This document shows positions 1 to 5,869 of a stretch of DNA of 8,429 bases, piece by piece. Made by a program: the position numbers and the translations under genes. Under the pieces are notes generated by a model. The model ran no database searches and was not told where the DNA came from. It saw nothing but the letters and a program-made list of their open reading frames with translations. The stretch's first letter is position 1; each line of letters begins with the position of its first letter. The stretch is from Candidatus Aminicenantota bacterium (GTDB taxonomy: Bacteria; Acidobacteriota; Aminicenantia; Aminicenantales; Aminicenantaceae): positions 1 to 8,429 of the forward strand of contig DAOUYU010000070.1 of NCBI GenBank assembly GCA_030673995.1. The letters run 5' to 3'.

Positions 1-299
1 AAGAGAAAGGCTTTGAGACGGTAAGGTTCAAGGTCGATCTAGCTCTTAAGCTGTCTTTTCCTATGGCCTGCTTAATCATGACTCTCCTTGGGATTCCGTT
101 TGCTTTTTCTATGGGAAAGAGAGGGACCCTGGTCGGAATAGGCTTAAGTATTGTTATAGCTATGGTTTATTGGGGAGCGATAGGCATCTTCAAAGGTTTT
201 GGTAACCTCAGTTATCTCAATGTATTTTTGGCTGCCTGGGGCCCCTGCCTTATTTTCGGGTTGATTGGACTTTATCTCCTTTTTACGCTAAGAACATAA
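1..299 (+). CDS. LptF/LptG-family LPS export permease, C-terminal fragment
   Basis: The reading frame is open from the left edge (first full codon at 3) to a TAA at 297-299, giving 98 visible residues; the family is usually about 350-400 residues, so most of the gene lies outside the window. The methionine at 63 is internal: the 20 codons before it belong to the same protein. The visible part has three hydrophobic segments. The first carries the pattern LSFPMACLIMTLLGIPFAF followed by a G-K-R-G turn, typical of the last transmembrane bundle of YjgP/YjgQ permeases; the last ends in LGPC-like and GLYLLF hydrophobic sequence at the extreme C-terminus. In the family, LptF and LptG form the inner-membrane part of the LptB2FG ABC transporter that extracts lipopolysaccharide from the inner membrane. 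The C-terminus alone does not separate LptF from LptG. This gene points to an outer membrane with LPS. It is convergent with the next gene. Confidence 0.88.
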   Translation, partial: EKGFETVRFKVDLALKLSFPMACLIMTLLGIPFAFSMGKRGTLVGIGLSIVIAMVYWGAIGIFKGFGNLSYLNVFLAAWGPCLIFGLIGLYLLFTLRT

Positions 300-457
300 A
301 GGGGGAAGGATTAAAGGGGAAGGATTAAGGAGTAAGGATTAAGGAGTAAGGATTAAGGATTAAGGGAGAAGCTCATAGCTGATAGCTCATAGCTACCGTC
401 ATTCCCGCGGAAGCGGGAATCCAGAACTCATAGTAAGAAAAGATAAGGGGGGAAGGA
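300..457. repeat. Repeat-rich spacer between convergent genes (AAGGATTA repeats)
   Basis: This spacer contains no gene. Directly after the lptF/G stop come five copies of AAGGATTA (306-313, 320-327, 334-341, 348-355, 355-362), joined by purine-rich spacers GGAGT or AGGGG with a near 14-bp period. A sixth copy lies at 453-460 and supplies the stop codon of the facing gene. The 13-bp string GGGGGAAGGATTA occurs at 301-313 and again at 448-460, so the whole spacer is bounded by a direct repeat. Between the blocks lie AGCTCATAGCT (370-380 and 384-394) and a palindrome listed separately. The arrangement suggests tandem slippage followed by insertion of a different element, but this is inference. 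Confidence 0.75.
398..424. repeat. Dispersed palindromic repeat (dRS3/REP-like hairpin)
   Basis: Arms ATTCCCGC (401-408) and GCGGGAAT (413-420) are perfectly complementary around a GGAA tetraloop, with the flanks GTC and CCAG that usually accompany this element. Very similar sequences, with ATTCCC/GGGAAT ends, are scattered in many copies between genes in several Gram-negative groups, the Neisseria dRS3 element being one named example. Its position between two convergent genes would let the hairpin act as a two-way transcription stop or protect both mRNA 3' ends. There is no T-run directly behind it on either strand, so a classical intrinsic terminator is not supported. Confidence 0.75.
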
Positions 458-943
458 TTACATTTTATATTTGCCGAGGTTTTCAGGATTTAGGTTCTCA
501 AGCCATTTTTTGAGTTTCTCCGAGTCTTCCAGATCACTCTCAAATTTCAAGCTGTGCGATTTCTTGACCACCTCGTCTTCAACAAATATAGGGGCGTTTG
601 CTCGGAGAGCTAAAGCGATGGCATCGGAAGGACGAGAGTCGATGGCGATGACCTGGTTATTGGATCGGCAGTGGATCACGGCATAAAAAGTATTATCTTT
701 GACGTCACAAACCACAACCTTTTCAATATGGATATTGAGTTTTTCCAGGAAGTTAATTAAAAGGTCATGAGTCATGGGTCGAGGAGTGGCGACGCTTTCT
801 ATTGTAAGGGCGATAGCGTTTGCTTCAAAGACTCCAATCCAGATTGGAAGTATCTGCTCGCTGTCTGGGCTTTCAAGGACAACGATCGGCATTTTGGATA
901 TGGGGTCGATGACCAAACCTTTTATTTTCATTTCTATTTCCAT
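458..943 (-). CDS. Bifunctional nuclease (BFN, DUF151) domain protein
   Basis: A 161-residue protein of family-typical length. The DUF151/BFN domain fills about residues 4-127 and shows the family's conserved blocks: LPIWIGVFEANAI (32-44), RPMTHDLL (55-62) and IDSRPSDAIALALR with API (101-119). The tail (128-161) is charged and probably helical. The family is named after a plant protein reported to have both RNase and DNase activity; in bacteria the role is unsettled, so a nuclease activity should not be assumed. No signal peptide or membrane segment is seen, so it is probably cytoplasmic. The start at 943 is chosen because GAGGAG (950-955) sits 6 nt upstream; a second Met at residue 5 has no ribosome-binding site. 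The gene has its own promoter, 214 bp downstream of the ClC gene, and is convergent with lptF/G. Confidence 0.9.
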   Translation of the reverse strand: MEIEMKIKGLVIDPISKMPIVVLESPDSEQILPIWIGVFEANAIALTIESVATPRPMTHDLLINFLEKLNIHIEKVVVCDVKDNTFYAVIHCRSNNQVIAIDSRPSDAIALALRANAPIFVEDEVVKKSHSLKFESDLEDSEKLKKWLENLNPENLGKYKM

Positions 944-949
944 TTCTCA

Positions 950-955
950 CTCCTC
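950..955 (-). promoter_or_regulatory. Ribosome-binding site of the DUF151 gene
   Basis: GAGGAG on the minus strand, 6 nt before the ATG at 943. It decides the start in favour of this ATG over the one four codons further in. Confidence 0.8.
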
Positions 956-966
956 ATTTATCAATA

Positions 967-995
967 AATATAAGGTTTGGGAGTAGCATTGTCAA
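967..995 (-). promoter_or_regulatory. Sigma70-type promoter of the DUF151 gene
   Basis: On the minus strand a perfect -35 box TTGACA (995-990) is followed after exactly 17 bp by TATATT (972-967), a 5 of 6 match to the -10 consensus. Transcription would start near 960, giving a short leader of about 17 nt that just covers the GAGGAG ribosome-binding site. This is the best promoter match I see in the window and suggests housekeeping, separate expression of the DUF151 gene from the upstream ClC gene. Confidence 0.7.
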
Positions 996-1054
996 GAAAA
1001 CCAACAGTAAGCTGCAAGATCTATGAAGGATGCGTGTGATCCTTTTATGTTTTT

Positions 1055-1083
1055 GTGAGGCGCGATGCGCTGTGGCAATCTCC
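1055..1083 (+). repeat. Dispersed GAGGCGCGA-GCG-TGGCAATC repeat, copy 1
   Basis: In the 214-bp gap between the ClC and DUF151 genes, GAGGCGCGA (1057-1065), GCG (1067-1069) and TGGCAATC (1073-1080) occur in the same order as in the second copy near 3222-3242. Repeats of the general form GCGAGG-AGCGAAGC-GCAATCTC are common intergenic elements in several bacterial phyla. GC content is clearly above the AT-rich surroundings. The rest of the gap shows an A8 tract (1085-1092) but no gene and no clear terminator. Confidence 0.6.
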
Positions 1084-1157
1084 TAAAAAAAAGGAAATGT
1101 TCAACTTGTTTTTGATGGAGATCATGTTGTATTTGTGAGTTTTGTTAAACCTTGGGC

Positions 1158-3164
1158 TTAGCTTGCTTTATTGCTTGTGATTTTTTTGATGTTATCTTCG
1201 TGCCCGACAAGAATCAGAGTATCTTCTTTTTTTATGATTTCATTCGCGGAAGGAAGAGTGATTGTTTGAAGAGGGAACTTCCTTTTTATCAAGAGGATAT
1301 CGATTCTGTGCAGAGCCTTGAGATTGAGCTCTTTCAAACTTTTATCCCAGAAGGAAGGCGGAGCATCTATTTCCGTTATTTGATAACCTTTACCGATATC
1401 CGTTGTCTTTGTCTGATGAGTAAACTTTAACTTCTGTACCAGGCCTGAGGCAGCCTCCCTCATGGAAATCTCATGATTGTAAGCTTCGATGACATCTTTT
1501 CTTTTTACAACCCCGATTAATTTTTTGTTTTTCAACACTGAAATTTCAGCGACGTCCTCACGACCGAGGATTTCCATGGCCTGCTCGAGGTTAGCAAAAA
1601 AATCGATCTTGATATCGGGAATAGCCAGGTCCTGGGCAATGATTATAGATTCGAGGAGGTCTTTCTGCAGAACAGAAGTTTTTAGTAGATTAAGGGAGAA
1701 GCATCCCACATAATTGTTATCAGAGTCGACGATCTGGAAAGAGTGGTACTTCCTGCTGATGGCCTGGTCGATAATTTTCCCGATATTTTCCGTGTTCAAG
1801 AATGCATGATAGTCTTGGCTGATAAAATCTTTCACGAAAAGAGACCTCAGAATATTCAATTCTCTTCCTTCCTTGAAGAGAATGCCCCTTCGCTTGAGCT
1901 TCATAGTGTAGATAGATTCTCTGTGGATGCCTACAGTCATAAAGGAGGCAATGATAGAGGAGAGCATGAGCGGCAAGATGATTTTATAGTCGCCGGTCAA
2001 TTCAAAGATGATGATGATAGCCGTGATAGGAGCATGCGTTGCTGCTGCCACCACAGCTCCCATCCCCACGAGGGAAAATGCACCTGGAGAAGAAATGGAT
2101 GAAGGGAAATAGTGATGAAAGGTCGAACCGATAAAATTACCTGTCATGGCCCCAAGAAAAAGTGAAGGAGCGAAAATTCCACCGCTCCCTCCAGAACCGA
2201 GGGTTAAGGACGTGCTGAGGATTTTCGCAAACACGAGGACTAAAGCAAGCCAGAGACCCAACTGGTTTTGAAGGCAAGCATCAATCGAGTCATATCCCAC
2301 ACCGAATATATGGGGCAAACCCAGCCCGATGGTCCCGATGAGAAGACCTCCGAGAATTGGCTTCAGAAGAGGGTGGAGGGGAATTCTGTCAAATTTATCC
2401 TCGAAAAAATAGACAGCTTTAATGAACATTATAGCGACTAATCCGCCCACTATTCCCAGAAGGATATAGGGACCGATTTCCCAGACACTGATGAGGGAGT
2501 AATCAGGAACCGTAAAGGCAGAAATATCCTCAGAGATGAGTCTTGAGGTTAGGGTGGAAATGACCGAAGCGATGATGATCGGACTGAATGAGAAAACTCC
2601 GAATTCTCCTAGAAGGATTTCTACTGCGAAAAGTGCTCCTGCAATAGGCGCATTAAATGTTCCTCCTATACCGGCCGCCGCTCCTGCTGCGACTAAAGTT
2701 CTCATTCCTCTCTCTTTTATCCGGAACAGTCGGCCTATAGAGGATGCCAGGCTGGAGCTGATCTGGACGATCGGACCTTCCCGTCCCACAGAGCCTCCGG
2801 AACCGATACATATGGCGGATGCCAGGGCTTTAATGGCTACCACTCGGGTTCGGATTCGTCCTCCACGGAAAATCAGAGCTTCCATTATTTCAGGTACTCC
2901 ATGACCTTTGGCTTCTTTTGCTCCGTAATAAATAAGGGGGCCGATTAATAAGCCGCCTGCAGCTGGGATAAGAATTGTCAGGAACCAGCCCTGGGAAGAG
3001 ACTGCGGAAATGATGCTTGATGCTTTCCAGAAAAGATGCTGGAAAAGTTTGATCATGATTTTAAAAGTGATTGAGGCAAGACCGCCGCCAAAGCCGACCA
3101 ATACGGCGAGGAGCGTAAGGCGGATGTGCTCGCTGAATTCATTTTTTCCAAGATTAATTTTCAT
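1158..3164 (-). CDS. ClC-family chloride channel/transporter with CBS and RCK_C domains
   Basis: A 668-residue integral membrane protein. The ClC membrane domain covers about residues 15-425. Its signature loops are visible: GHGVPE (87-92), GREGP (127-131) with the gating glutamate E129, GGSGGIFAP (325-333), and Y419 in SIYT, which fits the central anion-coordinating tyrosine. The cytoplasmic part has a CBS pair (about 445-565) and then an RCK_C/TrkA_C domain (about 578-660, ending near DTLILVGHEDNIK), a known bacterial architecture in which ligand binding may control the pore. By alignment to E. coli ClC, the serine of GSGIP is His88 here, and the internal proton glutamate E203 is Ile183 (in PIAGALFAVEIL); this is discussed in the findings. 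The start at 3164 is the only reasonable one, but it lacks a Shine-Dalgarno sequence; the leader is AT-rich. The likely role is anion flux across the inner membrane; substrate and channel-versus-exchanger mode are not settled by sequence. Confidence 0.95.
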   Translation of the reverse strand: MKINLGKNEFSEHIRLTLLAVLVGFGGGLASITFKIMIKLFQHLFWKASSIISAVSSQGWFLTILIPAAGGLLIGPLIYYGAKEAKGHGVPEIMEALIFRGGRIRTRVVAIKALASAICIGSGGSVGREGPIVQISSSLASSIGRLFRIKERGMRTLVAAGAAAGIGGTFNAPIAGALFAVEILLGEFGVFSFSPIIIASVISTLTSRLISEDISAFTVPDYSLISVWEIGPYILLGIVGGLVAIMFIKAVYFFEDKFDRIPLHPLLKPILGGLLIGTIGLGLPHIFGVGYDSIDACLQNQLGLWLALVLVFAKILSTSLTLGSGGSGGIFAPSLFLGAMTGNFIGSTFHHYFPSSISSPGAFSLVGMGAVVAAATHAPITAIIIIFELTGDYKIILPLMLSSIIASFMTVGIHRESIYTMKLKRRGILFKEGRELNILRSLFVKDFISQDYHAFLNTENIGKIIDQAISRKYHSFQIVDSDNNYVGCFSLNLLKTSVLQKDLLESIIIAQDLAIPDIKIDFFANLEQAMEILGREDVAEISVLKNKKLIGVVKRKDVIEAYNHEISMREAASGLVQKLKFTHQTKTTDIGKGYQITEIDAPPSFWDKSLKELNLKALHRIDILLIKRKFPLQTITLPSANEIIKKEDTLILVGHEDNIKKITSNKAS

Positions 3165-3182
3165 TTTTTTAATTAAAGCTTA

Positions 3183-3211
3183 CTTATACTATAACACTAA
3201 TAATCTTTGCA
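3183..3211 (-). promoter_or_regulatory. Possible promoter of the ClC gene
   Basis: On the minus strand TGCAAA (3211-3206) is followed after 17 bp by TATAAG (3188-3183), a 5 of 6 match to the -10 box, but the -35 match is only 3 of 6. The predicted start near 3176 would leave a leader of about 12 nt, AT-rich and without a Shine-Dalgarno sequence. Weak evidence. Confidence 0.25.
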
Positions 3212-3220
3212 TTGTTAGTC

Positions 3221-3281
3221 CGAGGCGCGAAGCGTGGCAATCCTCTTCGCTCCTCGCAACGGCGTCTGCGGCAATCTCGGC
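3221..3281. repeat. Compound copy of the GAGGCGCGA-GCG-TGGCAATC repeat with inverted arm
   Basis: GAGGCGCGAAGCGTGGCAATC (3222-3242) matches copy 1 near 1057 apart from one substitution and a 3-bp deletion. It is followed at 3245-3256 by CTTCGCTCCTCG, the inverted partner of CGAGGCGCGAAG (3221-3232), giving a 12-bp stem with one mismatch and a 12-nt loop. A further degenerate unit ends in CGGCAATCTCGG (3269-3280). The element lies between the endoQ-like gene and the ClC gene. Its hairpin could stop or attenuate transcription from the former, but no T-run follows. Confidence 0.65.
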
Positions 3282-3297
3282 TTGTGAATAATCCAGG

Positions 3298-4590
3298 TTA
3301 GAAAAGCTTAAGCTGGTTTTGAGTTTCTTCTTCGAAAGCATCTTCTTCAAATAGATTGATTTTTCCGAAGCAACCGTCGTGCCCGGGGATAATTTTTACG
3401 GCTCCATTTCTCGCCCGCTCCACTCCATAGCCGATTCTTTCGGGATAGAGCTGCTTCAATTCCGCCAAAGACACATCTGTCAAGATCCTGTGCTCGTTTC
3501 CGAATTCATGGATAAAGCGAAAATAGATATCCCAGACACTTTTACACGCGGCAGTTTTTTCGATGGCCTGGGCAATGATCTCGTTTAAAGGGATGAGATT
3601 TTTATATGGTATCTTTAGGAGAGGAGCATCCCCTTGCTCACGATCAGAGAGCTCTTCTATTCTATGCATCACTCCGATGGTTAGTCTTCTCTTACATTCA
3701 GGGCAGATATTATTATGCTTCATGCTTTCCCTGGGAGATAAAATGACGCCGCATTTGCGGTGCCCATCATAGTGGTATTTCCCTTCTTGCGGGAAAAATT
3801 CCACCGTATAGAGGAATGTATCGGGGTTTTTTCTTTTTATGGCTTCGATTAATCCCTGGTAACTGAGTTCTGTATCAAAGACATTGGCTTCTCTTCCAAT
3901 CTTGGAAGGAGAGTGGGCGTCGGAGTTTGAGACTAAGGTGTACTTATCGAGACTGGAGAGTTGCCAGTTCATTGGGGGATCGGAGGAGAGACCAGTTTCA
4001 AGAGCAAAAATAAAGGGAGTCATCTCTTCGAAGCATTCCTCTATTGAGTCAAAACCCGAGTTGGATCCGAAGAGAGAGAACCAGGGTGTCCATATGTGGG
4101 AAGGGATGACGACACACTGTGGGCAATGGCTGGCAACTATTTTAACAAACTCCTTGGCGTCCATGCCCAGTATGGGGCGTCCATCTGAGCGCAGGTTGCC
4201 TAGACCGGAAAGCTTGCCGTTGATTTTGTCCACGGATTCAAAATCCGGGGCAAGAAGGAGGATATGAATTTTTCTTACTTTTCCCTTTTTAGAATATATA
4301 AAGCTTATTTCTGTAGATAGGATAAAATAAACATCATCAGGAGAGAGGGAGAGGGATTTCAGGTATTCATTCTCAGTCGGTATGATATTTTTTAAGCGGA
4401 AGACACCATTTTCTGCCGGCTCCAGCTTTTGTTTGAGGAGGAAGAGCCATTCTGGATGTGTGAAGTCGCCTGTGGCAAGAAGCTTTATTCCCTTTACTTT
4501 AGCCCAGAGAGCAAGGGTATCGAGAACCATCTCCCGGGAAGTGGCTCGGGAAAACTTAGAATGGATATGAAGATCGGCAATGTACTTCAT
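3298..4590 (-). CDS. Endonuclease Q-type DNA repair enzyme (PHP domain)
   Basis: A 430-residue protein. The N-terminal PHP metal-dependent hydrolase domain shows its metal ligands in order: DLHIHS (6-11), GDFTH (41-45), STE (92-94), H109, PSHIW (163-167), E198 and NSDAHS (222-227). A zinc-finger-like module follows, with H277/C280 and CPEC (296-299), then the conserved RRLTIGVMHRIEELSDR block (301-317) and a C-terminal G-x-V-x-I-x-PG-x-DG-x-x-G-x-I segment (396-411). This is the EndoQ family, which cuts DNA 5' of deaminated bases (uracil, hypoxanthine, xanthine) and at abasic sites; it was first described in Thermococcales and has a functional Bacillus homologue. The last five residues are QLKLF, like the bacterial sliding-clamp motif. 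The start gives the family's usual beginning; an in-frame TGA lies 14 codons upstream, with no other start codon between. No Shine-Dalgarno sequence is seen. Some databases label such proteins only as PHP-domain or helicase-associated. Confidence 0.9.
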   Translation of the reverse strand: MKYIADLHIHSKFSRATSREMVLDTLALWAKVKGIKLLATGDFTHPEWLFLLKQKLEPAENGVFRLKNIIPTENEYLKSLSLSPDDVYFILSTEISFIYSKKGKVRKIHILLLAPDFESVDKINGKLSGLGNLRSDGRPILGMDAKEFVKIVASHCPQCVVIPSHIWTPWFSLFGSNSGFDSIEECFEEMTPFIFALETGLSSDPPMNWQLSSLDKYTLVSNSDAHSPSKIGREANVFDTELSYQGLIEAIKRKNPDTFLYTVEFFPQEGKYHYDGHRKCGVILSPRESMKHNNICPECKRRLTIGVMHRIEELSDREQGDAPLLKIPYKNLIPLNEIIAQAIEKTAACKSVWDIYFRFIHEFGNEHRILTDVSLAELKQLYPERIGYGVERARNGAVKIIPGHDGCFGKINLFEEDAFEEETQNQLKLF

Positions 4591-4604
4591 CGGAGTGAGA
4601 ACAA

Positions 4605-4633
4605 AGTTTATGAAATAAAGGATGACATTTCAA
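4605..4633 (-). promoter_or_regulatory. Possible promoter of the endoQ-like gene
   Basis: On the minus strand TTGAAA (4633-4628, 5 of 6 to -35) is followed after 17 bp by TAAACT (4610-4605, 4 of 6 to -10). Transcription would begin near 4598, only about 8 nt before the ATG at 4590. This fits the missing Shine-Dalgarno sequence and would make the mRNA almost leaderless. The 150-bp gap holds nothing else I can name. Confidence 0.35.
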
Positions 4634-4740
4634 GGAAAAAAACTGGACACATTTAGAGCTTCTCTTAAAATGAATTCTGGGCAGAAAGAGGTGAGAAAGT
4701 CAGTGTATGAGATCGAGAAAAATCGCAATTAAAAAGCCTG

Positions 4741-5859
4741 TTATTTCACCACAAAATCGGCAGTCTTGACGATAGATTTTCCCGACACCTTGTCAGTGAT
4801 CGTAATAGAAAGAGTATAACTGCCGGGTTCTATCGGGCTCTTTTCTTTTTTCTCTGTTGTTTGGCCATCTTTTGTAGTGGATGTTATCAAAACCGTTTTT
4901 TCCAGGGGAAGGGGTTGATGGATAAGGGGTGCTGTGTAGATTTTGGGAGCCCAGCTGACCTCTACGTCCTTACCTTTAAAAACTTCATAGTTAATTTCGA
5001 TGTTAAAATTCTGACCTTCCACGGGTTGAGCTCCATAAATATAGAAGAAAACTTCCATTGTATCCCCGGAGGAATGAGCTCCCTCAAGATTGGGTTCGAA
5101 CTGGAGGATAGAGTAGGTGAAAAAACCTTTGTGGACAGTAACCGTTGTTTCAGGAGATGATATCTCTTCCATGTTCTTGTAGAAGAAGAGAGGCGTTGTT
5201 TCGAGCCTGTCAGTCATAGCCGCTGCATCGGGAAGGGAAAATTCCAGATACTGTGTTCCGATTTCTTCTAAATCCTTGGAAGCGATGGCTATCGATGCCA
5301 GATAATGGCCTGGAGGAAAAGGATATCCGGTTGAGTATATTTCTTCTTTATCGGGTTCGTAAGAGCCGCTGTCTGTCTCTATTTTGATCGGTACATAGAC
5401 TTCGCTTACAAGTTCTCCAGGTGATCCATTCTCCAGTTTGTTGAGCTGGATGAATATAGAGGAAGAGGACTGCAATCTTGTTGGAGCACTCACGGATGCA
5501 GGTTGTACTTCCTCTTTTTCTTTTTCTTTTTTCTTTTCTTGTCCTTCTCCAGGCTGTTTGATCGGAGAATAACCCAGAACTTCATTTTTCACTTTAAAGA
5601 GAAAGATAGTGTAAAGGTTTTGTGAGAGGGTAGGAAGATAGATATATTCGGCGATAGTAAAAGGAATATCCAAACGTGGTTCCTGAGTTTTCATGCCTTC
5701 TTCAAAGACGACTTTGACCTGTTTTGGTATAATGATCGGCTTTGTTTTTTGGGGCTGTTGTCCCTGGTTCTTTTTCAATGCAGTAAGGTCTGGTGATAGG
5801 AATAAGCTTAAGATAAATCCAGAGAGAAGCACTGGAATAAAAAGATTTTTAGTTCTCAT
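4741..5859 (-). CDS. Secreted beta-rich protein of unknown function
   Basis: I do not recognise a named family. The 372-residue protein begins with a basic stretch and a hydrophobic core (residues 5-22), a likely Sec signal peptide with possible cleavage after A27; there is no lipobox cysteine and no cysteine at all. A polar lysine/glutamine-rich linker (29-48) follows. The rest alternates short hydrophobic strands and looks like Ig-type beta sandwiches. A charged insert KKKEKEKEE (109-117) is encoded by a pyrimidine tract. Two segments match each other: PFPPGHYLASIAIA (180-193) and PIEPGSYTLSITIT (342-355), suggesting a duplicated domain. The closing PG-x-Y-x-L-x-I-x-I-x-D pattern resembles the C-terminal beta domain seen in GWxTD-type secreted proteins, but the GWxTD motif is absent. 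The likely location is periplasm or cell surface. AGGAG (5865-5869), 5 nt upstream, supports the start. Confidence 0.85.
   Translation of the reverse strand: MRTKNLFIPVLLSGFILSLFLSPDLTALKKNQGQQPQKTKPIIIPKQVKVVFEEGMKTQEPRLDIPFTIAEYIYLPTLSQNLYTIFLFKVKNEVLGYSPIKQPGEGQEKKKEKEKEEVQPASVSAPTRLQSSSSIFIQLNKLENGSPGELVSEVYVPIKIETDSGSYEPDKEEIYSTGYPFPPGHYLASIAIASKDLEEIGTQYLEFSLPDAAAMTDRLETTPLFFYKNMEEISSPETTVTVHKGFFTYSILQFEPNLEGAHSSGDTMEVFFYIYGAQPVEGQNFNIEINYEVFKGKDVEVSWAPKIYTAPLIHQPLPLEKTVLITSTTKDGQTTEKKEKSPIEPGSYTLSITITDKVSGKSIVKTADFVVK
5509..5540. repeat. Pyrimidine tract (low complexity) inside the secreted protein gene
   Basis: Thirty-two consecutive pyrimidines on the + strand, mostly TTTTTC units, encode the lysine/glutamate-rich insert of the secreted protein on the minus strand. 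Such tracts can change length by slippage; in-frame changes would only lengthen or shorten the charged linker. Confidence 0.6.
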
Positions 5860-5864
5860 TTTTT

Positions 5865-5869
5865 CTCCT
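5865..5869 (-). promoter_or_regulatory. Ribosome-binding site of the secreted protein gene
   Basis: AGGAG on the minus strand, 5 nt before the ATG at 5859. The 175-bp gap upstream of the gene (5860-6034) is AT-rich, with a T9 tract at 5997-6005. I see no convincing -35/-10 pair in it and no strong terminator for mltG. Confidence 0.75.

Noticed and set aside
300..400. AAGGATTA array as a CRISPR
   Set aside because: Units are 8 bp with short near-identical spacers, not 23-37 bp repeats with unique spacers, and no cas gene is near.
1085..1092. A8 tract (T8 on the minus strand) downstream of the ClC gene as a terminator
   Set aside because: No GC-rich stem lies directly before the T8 on the minus strand.
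1743..2102. Open frames on the + strand inside the ClC gene (also 1152-1430, 2536-2904)
   Set aside because: They lie opposite a clear ClC gene, their products are unlike any protein family, and they lack ribosome-binding sites.
3884..4267. Open frame of 127 codons on the + strand opposite the endoQ-like gene
   Set aside because: Shadow of the conserved PHP-domain coding sequence; no recognisable protein or start signal.
4660..4740. AGAG-AAG-CTCT hairpin and T-rich stretch between the secreted protein and endoQ-like genes as a terminator
   Set aside because: Four-base stem with a 3-nt loop and the T7 run some 15 nt away; not a believable terminator.
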